55,320 bases of DNA from Oscillospiraceae bacterium (GTDB taxonomy: Bacteria > Bacillota > Clostridia > TANB77 > CAG-508), in contig WRFS01000009.1 of assembly GCA_009778695.1 (NCBI GenBank), forward strand, positions 1 to 55,320, written 5' to 3'. Below the pieces are notes generated by a model. The model was not told where the DNA came from, did not search any database, and was given only the letters and a program-made list of their open reading frames with translations. How positions within the stretch are numbered: the stretch's first letter is position 1; every line of letters begins with the position of its first letter. The position numbers and the translations under genes are program-made. Below, in pieces: positions 10,627-19,807 of this stretch.

Positions 10627-11182
10627 TTGAAAGCAACAGGAGTAGTAAGAAGAATAGATGATTTAGGAAGGATTGTAATTCCTAAAGAGATAAGAAAAAC
10701 GCTTCACATCAAGGAGCGGAGATCCGTTAGAAATTTTTACAGATAGGGATGGAGAGGTAATATTAAAAAAATATTCTCCAATTGGCGAATTATCTGAATT
10801 TGCAACAGAATATGCTGAAACATTAGCAACCACATCAGGACATATTGCTTGCATCACAGATAAAGACACGGTTATTGCCGTAGCCGGTGGAGGAAAAAAA
10901 GATTTTTTTGAAAAAAATATAAGTTCTGAAATGGAAGAACTACTAGAAAATAAAGAAGTTTATATTAGCAGAGATAATGACGAGGTTTCATTACCTATAG
11001 TTCAAAATGATACCAGTGAAAGGAAGTTTAATTCTCAAATAGTATATCCGATTGTAAGTCAAGGGGATGTTATTGGGAGCGTTATATTATTATCAAAAGA
11101 AGCTAATATTGCAATGGGGGATGTTGAATTAAAGTTATTGCAATCAGCAGCCGGTTTTTTAGGAAGTCAAATGGAAATCTAG
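10627..11182 (+). CDS. spoVT: Stage V sporulation protein T, read through a CGG +1 site
   Basis: Forespore transcription regulator with an N-terminal AbrB-type swapped-hairpin DNA-binding domain (GVVRRIDDLGRIVIPKEIRK) and a C-terminal GAF-like domain (GHIACITDKDTVIAVAG). The TTG start at 10627 follows GGAGGAAGGGAGGG. The frame meets CGG at 10717 and would end ten codons later. Skipping the C restores the family-conserved K-E-G-D-P-L-E-I-F segment and a normal 184-residue SpoVT. The glycine after the glutamate is conserved in known SpoVT proteins, so the recoded reading reproduces the family exactly. The span is 3n+1 bases. Confidence 0.9.
10717..10720 (+). other. Candidate CGG +1 recoding site (spoVT)
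   Basis: AAG-GAG-CGG-AGA becomes AAG-GAG-GGA-GAT-CCG when the C is skipped, giving the conserved E-G-D-P of SpoVT. Confidence 0.8.
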
Positions 11183-11202
11183 TATAGATTTATAAAAAAC
11201 AT

Positions 11203-11232
11203 TTGACATGGATAAGATTCATATAATATAAT
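11203..11232 (+). promoter_or_regulatory. Sigma-A promoter of small RNA
   Basis: TTGACA at 11203 and TATAAT at 11227, spaced 18 bases, lie just after the spoVT stop and before a short terminator-ended transcript. Confidence 0.6.
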
Positions 11233-11238
11233 AATTTC

Positions 11239-11327
11239 ATAAACTGACAGGCCAAAATGGTCGGGCTTACAATAGCAATAGATATATACGTCTATGGGAC
11301 AGCAACATGTTCTGTGGACGTTTTTTG
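11239..11327 (+). ncRNA. Small structured RNA candidate, unassigned
   Basis: A short (about 90 nt) transcription unit with its own promoter and no ORF. It ends in the hairpin ACGTC ... GGACGT with an inner GACAG/CTGT helix, followed by six Ts. The neighbour downstream is on the other strand, so it is free-standing rather than a leader. I do not recognise the family. Confidence 0.5.
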
Positions 11328-11384
11328 TATTATAATGCCCATCACATTTGGGAGATCATAGGTGCCCCACTTTGTTTTATTATA

Positions 11385-11659
11385 TAAAAAACCTGAGCCT
11401 CCTTATTTAAAGGGAGCCCAGGTTACCGAAGGTACAACAATGTGTTTTTTTCCGAAGCCACAGAGTTGAAATTTGCCTCTTTGGCTGTGTAAAAAATTTC
11501 TTTTAAAAGCTAAGCCATAATGAAATGGCTGGTAAAAATTATAACAATCACATCATCATGTAGTACAGCGTAATTATTTACTTTACTTCGCCTTCGGTTA
11601 AAATTTGTCGTACACTAGTACAACTGAGTACAACTAATTGTGTGCTTATAGCACGCATA
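11385..11659 (-). ncRNA. ncRNA candidate A, about 275 nt, unassigned
   Basis: On the minus strand a consensus promoter (TTGACA at 11094-11089 counted from 11000, i.e. 11094; TATAAT at 11071, spacer 17) drives a region with no credible ORF. The positions are 11689-11694 for the -35 and 11666-11671 for the -10. The unit ends in a strong terminator (AACCTGGGCTCC ... GGAGGCTCAGGTTTTTT, 11385-11427). The spacer ACATAATGTGTG is the same as in ncRNA candidate B. I could not match it to tmRNA, 6S RNA, RNase P RNA or SRP RNA. Confidence 0.6.
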
Positions 11660-11665
11660 TGAGTT

Positions 11666-11694
11666 ATTATAACACACATTATGTAATCTGTCAA
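11666..11694 (-). promoter_or_regulatory. Sigma-A promoter of ncRNA candidate A
   Basis: Minus-strand TTGACA (11694-11689), 17-base spacer containing ACATAATGTGTG, TATAAT (11671-11666). These are consensus elements. Confidence 0.75.
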
Positions 11695-11761
11695 ATTATT
11701 GAAATTGGAATAGAACTAATTAATATAGAATAACAGTTATAGGGAAAGAAAGGAAAAACTT

Positions 11762-14291
11762 ATGCAAATTGAAAAAGTAGAAAAAGGGCTGACAAACGAA
11801 GTGGCAAAAGATTTACAAAAAAAATTTGGAAAGAACGAATTAGCTAATAAGAAAAAGGAAAATCTATTTTTTAAAATTCGAGATGTTTTATTTGAACCCA
11901 TGTTTTTACTGTTAATAGTGGCATCTGCAATATATTTTGTATTAGGCGAAGCAAGAGATGGAATTATAATGCTTGTATTTGTTGTAGCTATTATTACTAT
12001 TGATGTAATACAAGAATGGAAAACAGATAAAACATTGGATGCATTAAAAGAATTGTCTTCTCCACATATTAAAGTAATACGAGAAGGTAAAGAAACAGAA
12101 ATTTCAAGTGTAGATTTAGTTCCAGGCGATATTATGATTATTTCAGAAGGAGTAAAAGTTCCAGCTGATGGAAGGATAATGAAGTGTAATGATTTATGTA
12201 TTGACGAATCTTCTTTAACTGGTGAATCCGAAGGTGTATGGAAGGTCGAAAAAAATTATTGCTATTCTGGAACCCTTGTAACACAGGGAAGTGCTTATGT
12301 TTTAGTAGATAAAATAGGATTAGAGACAGAATATGGCAAAATAAGTAAAAGTGTTTCTGAGGCACCAGATGAAAAAACACCTTTGCAAAAGCAAACAAAA
12401 CAGATTATTAAAGTTTCAGCAACATTTGCAGGAATATTTTTTGTACTGGTTTGTATAGTTACATATTTTAATATAACAGACCATGTATTTCATGAAAGGA
12501 TAATAGAAAGTATACTTGCAGGTATCACGCTTGCAATGGGAACAATACCAGAAGAATTTCCTGTAATTCTTACAGTTTTTCTTGCAATGGGTGCATGGAG
12601 ACTTGCAAAAAAACAGTCGCTTATTAGAAAACTTCCATCTGTTGAAACATTGGGTTCCATATCTGTTCTTTGTACGGATAAAACAGGAACAATTACCCAA
12701 AATAAAATGAGTGTAAACGAAGTTTGGGCAATAGATGGTGATGAAGATAGATTATTAAAAATGATGGGTCTAGCATGCGAAATAGAAACCTACGACCCAA
12801 TGGAAAAAGCAATGTTAAAATATTATACGGAGGTTGGTTGTAGGGGTCGGCGTCCCCGACGACCCGAACACTGTGGCGACGCAGGATTGCGGAGAACAAA
12901 CAGATATAATAAAAACCCTATTTAGCGGGCAGTTAATTAAAGAATATTCTTTCACAAACAAATTAAAAATGATGGGGCATGTATGGAAACAAAACGAGAA
13001 AATCACCGTTTCAGCAAAAGGAGCTCCAGAAAGTATATTATCTATTTCTAATGTGTCTGAAGAAGAAAAGATAAAAATACAGAATTACATGAATAATATG
13101 TCAAGTCAGGGAATGCGTGTAATAGCTGTTGGAACAATGGAGCAGATAAGTGAATCAGAAATACCAGATAATATAACAGAATGTAAATTGAATTTTTGCG
13201 GATTAATAGGGTTAATCGATCCGCCAAGAGAAGAGATTAAAGAGAGTATTGAGGTATGTAATAAAGCTGGAATAAGGGTAATTATGATTACTGGGGATAA
13301 TGTAATTACAGCGAAATGGGTGGCAAAAAAAGTAGGAATTAAAAATGCTGATAACACTATAACTGGTGAAGAAATGGATAAAATGACAGATGAGGAATTA
13401 AAAGAATGTGTGAAAAGTATCAATATTTTTTCAAGGGTTATTCCAGAACATAAAATGAGAATAGTAAGGGCACTAAAAGAAAACGGTGAAATAGTTGCAA
13501 TGACAGGTGATGGCGTAAATGATGCACCAGCTTTGAAATATGCAGATATAGGAATTGCAATGGGAAAACGTGGGGCAGAAGTATCGAGAGAGGCAGCAGA
13601 TTTAATTTTATTAGATGATAATTTTACTACGATAGTCGATACTATAAAAGATGGAAGAAGAATTTACGATAATATTAGGAAGGCGATTGGATATGTTTTT
13701 ACAATTCACATTCCTATTATACTTTCTGCGTTATTGGCACCACTGTTTCATGTAAATCCAGTGGCACTTTTAATCCTTCCTGTGACAGTTGTTTTATTGG
13801 AATTGTTTGTAGACCCAACATGTTCAATAGTTTTAGAAAGACAACCTGCTGAAAGCAATATTATGAATAGAAAGCCACGAAATCCAAAAGAAAACATATT
13901 AAGCAAAGGGGTTTTAATAAAGAGTGTTATTCAAGGATTAGTTATTTTTGGATTTTCATTTGGTGTATATTATTGGAATTTGAGTGAAGGTGCAGAAGTG
14001 GCAAGGACAATGGGAATTTGCAGTATTATTTTAGCGAATTTGTTTTTAGTATTTGAAAATAGTTCTGAAATAGAAAGTGTGATTGTTTCTACAAAGAGAT
14101 TGTTAAAAGATAAGGTAATGTGGGCTATTTGCATAGCTACTGTAGTTATCTTATTTATTATTGTATATACACCAGTGAGTTCGTTTTTGAAACTAAATGC
14201 ATTATCGTTAAGAGATTTAGCGACGATTATTGTATTTTCTGCCGTTTCAGTATTTTGGTATGAGGTTGTGAAAGGGTGGAGGAGAAGGTAA
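11762..14291 (+). CDS. P-type cation-transporting ATPase (Ca2+-ATPase-like), read through a CGG +1 site
   Basis: Membrane pump that uses a phospho-aspartate intermediate to move a cation, probably Ca2+. Visible motifs are TGES in the actuator domain, the PEEFP membrane motif, the phosphorylation site CTDKTGT near residue 305, and GDGVNDAPALK in the hinge. Multiple C-terminal membrane helices follow. At 12838-12900, in the nucleotide-binding domain, a GC-rich palindromic repeat is inserted. Inside it the frame meets CGG at 12848. Skipping the C gives G-G-V-P-D-D-P-N, then D-I-I-K-T-L-F-S-G, and a full 842-residue pump. The span is 3n+1 bases. A premature stop follows if the shift does not happen, so the alternative is a pseudogene broken by the repeat. 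Confidence 0.85.
12838..12900 (+). repeat. GTAGGGGTC palindromic repeat inside the ATPase gene
   Basis: GTAGGGGTCGGCGTCCCCGA and the following GC-rich bases are unlike the surrounding AT-rich gene. They resemble a stretch inside uvrA (29727-29797), which also encodes V-G-x-x-V-P-x-x-P. Confidence 0.65.
12848..12851 (+). other. Candidate CGG +1 recoding site (P-type ATPase)
   Basis: AGG-GGT-CGG-CGT becomes AGG-GGT-GGC-GTC-CCC when the C is skipped. This is the only candidate site that lies inside a repeat insertion. Confidence 0.55.
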
Positions 14292-14716
14292 AATAAAAAA
14301 TTCCCCTGGCAGTCAATGACTACCAGGGGAAATACTGCAAATTTTATAAACTTCTTACACTATAAGGCGTTTTTGGGCGCCCCCAAAGCTAAACAAATCC
14401 TACAGTGAACAGTTTCATCGGCACATACCGGGGGTGAAAGTTTTCTGGCCCACATTGGGCAATTTAACTTTAATATAAGGCGTTTTTGGCGCCCCCAAAG
14501 CTAAACAAATCCAGTCGGAAAGCACGTCATAACGGTCACCTTGGCAAGTTGTCTGGGCCCCCATTTATTGGGCCGGTTCTGCTCTGACAAATCCAGTATA
14601 ATAGGATTGACCCAGATTCCCACACGTGTGGGGGGGCAAAGTGTCAGAGGTACTACACAAGTGCGGCATATTTGCAGTATATACTGCACCTGTTTGCGAG
14701 TTCTTGACTCGCTAAT
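14291..14716 (-). ncRNA. ncRNA candidate B, about 425 nt, unassigned
   Basis: The minus-strand transcript starts at a consensus promoter and ends in the hairpin TTCCCCTGG ... CCAGGGGAA (14301-14332) with a T-run (14291-14300). It contains two near-identical 38-base direct repeats (plus-strand 14362-14400 and 14475-14512, motif GGCGCCCCCAAAGCTAAAC), each able to fold a GC hairpin, and other GC-rich helices. No credible ORF is present. It is large and GC-richer than the surroundings, with the look of an ornate structured RNA. Family unknown. Confidence 0.6.
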
Positions 14717-14722
14717 AGAAGT

Positions 14723-14751
14723 ATTATACCACACATTATGTAAATTGTCAA
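14723..14751 (-). promoter_or_regulatory. Sigma-A promoter of ncRNA candidate B
   Basis: Minus-strand TTGACA (14751-14746), 17-base spacer ending ACATAATGTGTGG, TATAAT (14728-14723). The spacer is shared with ncRNA candidate A. Confidence 0.75.
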
Positions 14752-14845
14752 CAACTTATGGAAAAATTTGTAACAAAGGCTTTTATTTTTTTAAAATTTG
14801 TGATAAAATAATTAAAAATATGTAGAATTTTGGAGGGAACGGGAT

Positions 14846-15073
14846 ATGGAATTCAAAAAATGTACAAGATGTGGCAGTTTTTATATTACAAATACCGCAT
14901 TTTGCGGAAATTGCTTAAGCAAAGAAAATTCAGAAATTTCAAGACTTGAAAGTTATTTTAAAATAAATGAAGGATCAGTACCTTCAATAGAATATCTTTC
15001 ACTTGAAACAGGAATTACGATTAAAAATTTGAATAGACAGTTACAAGAACATGATTTTGGTGTAGGATTATAA
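14846..15073 (+). CDS. YvyF-like flagellar-operon-type zinc-ribbon protein
   Basis: The 75-residue protein has an N-terminal zinc ribbon (CTRCGSFY ... CGNC) followed by a small helix-turn-helix-like segment (PSIEYLSLETGITIKNLNRQLQE). This layout matches the YvyF/TIGR03826 family often found in flagellar operons, whose biochemical role is not settled. GGAGGGAACGGG precedes the ATG. No flagellar gene is adjacent here, so a more general regulatory role is possible. Confidence 0.65.
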   Translation: MEFKKCTRCGSFYITNTAFCGNCLSKENSEISRLESYFKINEGSVPSIEYLSLETGITIKNLNRQLQEHDFGVGL

Positions 15074-15262
15074 TTTAAATTAATATAAATTATAATGTTT
15101 AATGGGGTGTCGAAAAATGTCGCAACTTGCGATGAAAAGTGCTTTACAAATGACTGTACATGTTGTATTATATATGTATAGTCTTTTTTTGTTCAAAAAC
15201 AAAACAATTTATGTTCTATAAATTGTGATTTCCAAAAAAAACAAGATGTCATTAAAAATTGT

Positions 15263-15400
15263 GTCATTCTAAGCCTTACTGCAAAGCCATGCTTACGAAG
15301 AATCTTACTAAAAAACATGTCAGTACAAATCAAATAATGTCTGCGATTGAATATGATAGATTCTTCGTAAGAAAGTCTTTGTAGTAAGGCTCAGAATGAC
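15263..15400. repeat. Imperfect inverted repeat, CATTCTGAG/GATTCTTCG family
   Basis: 15263-15305 and 15357-15400 are imperfect inverted copies of a unit containing AGATTCTTCGTAAG and CTCAGAATGAC. Single copies occur at 16690-16735 and 19055-19115. In the non-coding stretch 15074-15690 this unit and two hairpins are all I see. Confidence 0.7.
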
Positions 15401-15427
15401 AATGTATATAAATAAAAATAACAAAAA

Positions 15428-15490
15428 GCTCTTTAGTAAAATCTTTTAAACGGTTATCCCCCAACTATTTAAAAGATTTTACTAAGGAGC
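15428..15490. repeat. Perfect-arm hairpin, unrelated loop
   Basis: GCTCTTTAGTAAAATC... at 15428-15450 pairs with 15468-15490 (one mismatch) around a 17-base loop containing TTATCCCCCAAC. There is no T-run, so it is not an obvious terminator. Confidence 0.55.
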
Positions 15491-15519
15491 CAAAATAAAT
15501 AGTATAAAAATTACTAGTA

Positions 15520-15680
15520 AATATTTTTTAGTAAAATAGCTTGCAGGTGTTAGTATATGATTTTAAAAAAACGTACGACAGCCCATTGAGGCCCATGGAA
15601 TCCCGCAGAGGCTTGGAGTAGTTTTTTTAAAATCATATACTAACACCTGCAAGCGGACTTGTTAGGAAAAACTATTAACT
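15520..15680 (+). repeat. Long-hairpin repeat, copy 6
   Basis: Perfect 34-bp arms at 15539-15572 and 15621-15654 with a conserved loop (ACGACAGCCCATTGAGGCCC ... GGCTTGGAG). Flanks are AAAATAGC and GCGGACTTG. It sits just beyond the 3' end of pflA. Confidence 0.85.
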
Positions 15681-15690
15681 AAGAATTTCT

Positions 15691-16431
15691 TTAAATTTCT
15701 AAAATCCCTAAAATTTTTTTTGCTTTTGCAACATCTTCTTTAGTAATTTCTCTAATATTTTTCAATGGATATTCTAGGCATAATTGTTCCCATTTATATG
15801 CACCCATTTTATGATATGGTAAAATTTCAATTTTTTCAACATTTTTTAAGGTGGAGATAAATTCTTTTAAAAGCTTTAAATCGTTTGTATCATCTGTAAT
15901 TTCAGGAATTAAAACTTGTCTTATCCAAACGGGAATGTTGTTATCACTTAAAAACTTAGCAAAATCTAAAGTGTTTTTATTTGAATGACCTGTTAACTCA
16001 ATGCATTTCTCATTATTAATATGTTTAATATCCAGTAATACTAAATCTGTATATTTTAAAAGTTCTTTAATATTATCTTTAATAGGCAAATTTCCATTTG
16101 TATCAAGAGTTGTGTGAATATTATTTTCTTTTAGTTTTTTAAATAACTTTGTAACAAAATTAGCTTGTAATAATGGCTCTCCACCAGATACGGTTACGCC
16201 ACCAGTAGAAGTTTTAAAATATGTTTTAAATTTAAGCATTTTTTCAAGCAATTCATCTAAACTTTTTACACTTCCAGCTTGAAAAGAACATGTATCCTTG
16301 TTATGACAATACTTGCAAGATAAATTGCAACCTTGCAAAAATAATACAAATCTTATGCCAGGACCATCAAGCGTTCCAAAGGTTTCAATTGAATGCACTA
16401 ATGCATGATTGTTATCAAGAGTGTAATTCAT
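15691..16431 (-). CDS. pflA: Pyruvate formate-lyase activating enzyme (radical SAM)
   Basis: Uses a [4Fe-4S] cluster and S-adenosylmethionine to install the glycyl radical on PflB. The cluster motif is GCNLSCKYCHNKDTC near residue 30. TVSGGEPL and the C-terminal ILPYHKMGAYKWE are typical of PflA. The ATG at 16431 (protein MNYTL) is chosen because the upstream ATG at 16443 overlaps the GGAGG ribosome-binding site. The 246-residue length is normal. It is followed on the same strand pattern by pflB 310 bases upstream, separated by a long-hairpin repeat. Confidence 0.93.
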   Translation of the reverse strand: MNYTLDNNHALVHSIETFGTLDGPGIRFVLFLQGCNLSCKYCHNKDTCSFQAGSVKSLDELLEKMLKFKTYFKTSTGGVTVSGGEPLLQANFVTKLFKKLKENNIHTTLDTNGNLPIKDNIKELLKYTDLVLLDIKHINNEKCIELTGHSNKNTLDFAKFLSDNNIPVWIRQVLIPEITDDTNDLKLLKEFISTLKNVEKIEILPYHKMGAYKWEQLCLEYPLKNIREITKEDVAKAKKILGILEI

Positions 16432-16463
16432 AAAATCCTCCATTATGGTTTTTATATGCGTGA

Positions 16464-16668
16464 AATAGCACGAGTGATAAAATGTATTGTACTTACTAAA
16501 GGACCTCCCGTGGTTGGTATATCTTTTTTAAAAAGCTACCCGACAGCCCTTTGAGGCATACGGATTACCCCTTGACCTGGAGGGAGTTTTTTAAAAAAGA
16601 TATACCAACCACGGGAGGTCTGTAGGTACTAAAAAACACATTTTATCACGGGAGCGGACTATTTTTGT
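16464..16668 (+). repeat. Long-hairpin repeat, copy 7 (nested arms)
   Basis: The inner arms 16502-16534 / 16587-16620 and outer arms GTGATAAAATGT / ACATTTTATCAC (about 16474-16485 and 16638-16649) form a nested hairpin. The loop keeps CGACAGCCCTTTGAGGC and the outer ends AATAGCACGAG / GGGAGCGGACTATT match copy 1. It lies between pflB and pflA. Confidence 0.8.
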
Positions 16669-16742
16669 ATCGTAATTAATAAGAGATTATAGGATTCTTC
16701 GTGAGCAAGTCTTTGTAGTAAAACTCAGAATGACAGGTTTTA

Positions 16743-18977
16743 CTAAATTTTTTCATGTATTGTACGATTAATAACATCTAACTGTTGCTCTCTGGTTAAT
16801 TTTGTGAAATTTACTGCATATCCTGATACCCTTATTGTTAGTTGAGGATATTTTTCTGGGTGAGCCATGGCATCTTCTAAAAGACTTTTATCAAAAATAT
16901 TTACATTTATATGATGACTCATGTTAGAAAAGTACCCATCTAAAAGAGCGGTTAAATTATTAACTTTTTCTTCATCAGTTTTTCCTAATGCATTTGGAAC
17001 AATTGAAAATGTGAATGAGATTCCATCCTGTGCATGGGCATATGGTAATTTCGATATAGTATTCATTACTGAAAGTGCACCGGTTGTATCTCTACCGTGC
17101 ATTGGGTTTGCACCAGGGGCAAAGGGTTCGCCAGATTTTCTGCCGTCTGGGGTATTTCCAGTGTTTTTGCCATATACAACATTTGATGTTATTGTTAAAA
17201 TGGATAAAGTTACTGTAGAGTTTCTATAGGTCTTTTGTTCATTTAATTTATGCATAAAAGTTTTTACAATTTCAACAGCTATGTCATCAACTTTTTCATC
17301 ATCATTTCCATATTTAGGAAAATCGCCGTCAATTACATAGTCAGTAACTAAGCCAGTTTCATCCCTAATAACTTTTACCTTAGCATATTTTATTGCTGAA
17401 AAAGAATCTGCAACGACGGAAAGACCAGCAATTCCACACGCCATGGTTCTAAAAACGTCTTTATCATGCAATGCCATTTCTAATTTTTCATAATTATATT
17501 TGTCATGCATATAGTGGATGATGTTAAGTGCTTTAATGTAAATTTCAGCAATCCAATCCATCATAGTGTTAAATTTATTCATTATATCATCATAATCTAA
17601 ATACTCACCTTTAACTGATTCAAATGCAGGGGAAACTTGTTTGCCAGTTAACTCATCTCTTCCGCCATTTATTGCATATAATAATGCTTTTGCTAAATTG
17701 CATCTGGCACCGAAAAACTGCATTTGTTTACCAACTTTCATTGCTGAAACGCAACATGCAATAGCGTAATCGTCACCCCAGTATTCACGCATTAAATCGT
17801 CATTTTCGTATTGTATAGAACTTGTTTTTATTGATAATTCACTACAAAAGTCTTTAAAATGTTTTGGTAGTCGTGTTGACCACAATACTGTTAAATTAGG
17901 CTCTGGTGCAGGGCCAAGTGTTGTTAAGGTGTGCAATATTCTAAAAGAATTTTTTGTAACTAACGTTCTTCCATCTATACACATACCGCCAATAGCTTCG
18001 GTAACCCAAACAGGGTCACCACTAAATAATTGGTCATACTCAGGTGTTCTTAAAAATCTAATCATTCTTAATTTCATTACAAAATGATCTATTAATTCTT
18101 GTGCTTCTATTTCTGTTAATCTGTTTTCTTTAAAATCTCTTTCAATATAAATATCTAAAAAAGTTGAAATTCTACCTATGCTCATAGCAGCACCATTTTG
18201 TTCTTTTGTAGTTGCAAGATATGCAAAATATAGCCATTGTATAGCCTCTTTTGCGGTAGTTGCAGGTTCGGAAATATCAAATCCATAGAGTAAAGCCATT
18301 TCTTTTAATTCTTTTAGAGCTAAAATTTGGTCGTATGTTTCTTCTCTATTTCGAATTTCTTCTTCTGTAATTGTATGAAAAGTGAAGTCTTCTAAGTCTT
18401 TAGTTTTGCTTTCTATTAAAGCATCAACACCATATAAAGGAACTCTTCTGTAATCGCCAATAATTCTGCCCCTGCCATAGCCATCTGGCAACCCAGTTAT
18501 TATATGAGAGGAACGAGCAGCACGAATATCTTTTGTGTATGCTACAAAAACTCCATCGTTATGGGTTCTTCTATAATGTGTAAAAATGTCATGTATAGTT
18601 TTGGGAATTTCTTTTCCATAAGTTTGACAAGACTTTTCTACAATTCTAATACCTCCAAAGGGCATAATTGCTCTTTTAAGAGGAGCATCTGTTTGCAAAC
18701 CAACAATTTTTTCTATGTTTTTGTTAATATATCCAACTGCATGACTGGTTATTGTAGAAATTGTTTTTTCATCTATGTCTAAAACTCCGTTGTTTTCTTT
18801 TTCTTTCTTGTATAATTCTAATACTTGATTCCATAATTTTATGGTATCATTTGTAGGCTTTTCTAAAAAGTTTTTATCGCCGTTATAGGGGGTGTAATTA
18901 GTTTGAATAAAGTTTCTAACATCTATTTCACTTTGCCAAAATCCATCATTGAATCCGTTCCATTGTTTAAAATTCAT
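16743..18977 (-). CDS. pflB: Formate C-acetyltransferase (pyruvate formate-lyase)
   Basis: Converts pyruvate and CoA to acetyl-CoA and formate in anaerobic fermentation. The product is 744 residues. The catalytic cysteine pair is in [12 protein letters not shown] and the glycyl-radical site in [10 protein letters not shown] near the C-terminus. An ATGTCTCCTTT complement supplies a GGAGACAT ribosome-binding context at the start. Together with pflA it marks a formate-producing fermenter. CGG triplets occur several times in this gene but none is in frame. Confidence 0.96.
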   Translation of the reverse strand: MNFKQWNGFNDGFWQSEIDVRNFIQTNYTPYNGDKNFLEKPTNDTIKLWNQVLELYKKEKENNGVLDIDEKTISTITSHAVGYINKNIEKIVGLQTDAPLKRAIMPFGGIRIVEKSCQTYGKEIPKTIHDIFTHYRRTHNDGVFVAYTKDIRAARSSHIITGLPDGYGRGRIIGDYRRVPLYGVDALIESKTKDLEDFTFHTITEEEIRNREETYDQILALKELKEMALLYGFDISEPATTAKEAIQWLYFAYLATTKEQNGAAMSIGRISTFLDIYIERDFKENRLTEIEAQELIDHFVMKLRMIRFLRTPEYDQLFSGDPVWVTEAIGGMCIDGRTLVTKNSFRILHTLTTLGPAPEPNLTVLWSTRLPKHFKDFCSELSIKTSSIQYENDDLMREYWGDDYAIACCVSAMKVGKQMQFFGARCNLAKALLYAINGGRDELTGKQVSPAFESVKGEYLDYDDIMNKFNTMMDWIAEIYIKALNIIHYMHDKYNYEKLEMALHDKDVFRTMACGIAGLSVVADSFSAIKYAKVKVIRDETGLVTDYVIDGDFPKYGNDDEKVDDIAVEIVKTFMHKLNEQKTYRNSTVTLSILTITSNVVYGKNTGNTPDGRKSGEPFAPGANPMHGRDTTGALSVMNTISKLPYAHAQDGISFTFSIVPNALGKTDEEKVNNLTALLDGYFSNMSHHINVNIFDKSLLEDAMAHPEKYPQLTIRVSGYAVNFTKLTREQQLDVINRTIHEKI

Positions 18978-19054
18978 GTAATGTCTCCTTTAGGTATTAT
19001 TATTTATATTTTTCAAGTTTATTATTCATAAGCACGAAAAAAAGAATGGCATCC

Positions 19055-19175
19055 TGAAATGTCATTCTGAGCCTCTCTTTAAAGACTTACTTACGAAGAA
19101 TCTATTGAGATTACTAGATTCTTAGTGTAGGGGCGGATAGTATCCGCCTGGGCGACCATTGGTCGCCCCTACATA
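19055..19175. repeat. Composite repeats upstream of pflB
   Basis: 19055-19115 carries a CATTCTGAG...GAAGAATC unit and 19127-19174 a double GTAGGGGCG palindrome (GTAGGGGCGGAT ... GTCGCCCCTAC). Nothing else is seen between pflB and the XRE gene. Confidence 0.65.
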
Positions 19176-19265
19176 GTAACTCTTATAATGACAATTATAG
19201 GACAGCCACTGTTTTTTTCTGCTATAGGGAAAATCAACTTTGTGTGCCATGAATATAATTAAACA

Positions 19266-19589
19266 CTACTGTTCAATGATTAATTTTGCGACATCGTATA
19301 CTAGTTTAAGTTTGTCAGGTGAACAATTTTTAAATAATTCATTAAAATCGTTTATCAAGTATTTATTTGGCTCCTTTGAAGCACCGTTTAAAATAGAGGA
19401 TTCTGAAATATCTAATAATGAACATATTTGATTTAATCGTTTAAGATTTACAGGAGAAGAACCTGTTTCAATTCTGCTTAAAAATGGAATAGAAATTTCC
19501 AATTTTTCTGATAATTGTTCTTGTGTTAGGTTCTTGTCTAATCTTGCTTTTTTCAATCTTTTTCCTATAATTTTATAATCTAATGCCAT
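19266..19589 (-). CDS. XRE-family transcriptional regulator
   Basis: A 107-residue protein whose N-terminal half is a Cro/C1-type helix-turn-helix (RLKKARLDKNLTQEQLSEKLEISIPFLSRIE). The C-terminal part (ELFKNCSPDKLKLVYDVAKLI) resembles the short dimerisation tail of many clostridial regulators. The ATG at 19589 is preferred because GGAGGTATATTT precedes it. An upstream extension would add a hydrophobic leader lacking support. Target unknown. Confidence 0.8.
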   Translation of the reverse strand: MALDYKIIGKRLKKARLDKNLTQEQLSEKLEISIPFLSRIETGSSPVNLKRLNQICSLLDISESSILNGASKEPNKYLINDFNELFKNCSPDKLKLVYDVAKLIIEQ

Positions 19590-19807
19590 AAATATACCTC
19601 CTAAAAGTTTTATTAAGAGTATCACTAAATTGTAAAACTTTACAGACACTTTAGATTAAATATTTACTGAATAGTTATCATGCTCTATTTCCTAAATTTT
19701 ATACTCAGATTTAAGCAATTATTGATTTTATTACGTAGGAAATTTCTCCTTGGCATTTGACCTCAGTAACAAGAAAAGTTACCAATAGAAGACTTACGTT
19801 AGATGTA

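Noticed and set aside
11385..11659. Assignment of ncRNA A as tmRNA or 6S RNA
   Set aside because: No tag-peptide frame or tRNA-like ends for tmRNA. A 6S-type central bubble is not evident. Left unassigned.
12828..12836. Alternative shift in the ATPase at ACGG before the repeat
   Set aside because: There CGG is not in the upstream frame, and removing the C gives R-R-L-V. The in-frame CGG at 12848 fits the rule seen in the other genes. The exact point is still the least certain of the sites.
14501..14825. Two open frames on opposite strands in 14.5-14.8 kb
   Set aside because: They overlap ncRNA candidate B and its promoter, have unusual composition, no ribosome-binding site and no domain.
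15108..15114. TGTCGAA as a Spo0A box after the YvyF-like gene
   Set aside because: No plus-strand gene follows and a single 7-base match is expected by chance in AT-rich DNA.
1..16668. Long-hairpin repeats as simple terminators or a CRISPR array
   Set aside because: They have no T-run in a terminator position, are much longer than terminators, have conserved loops, and are not regularly spaced repeats with unique spacers.
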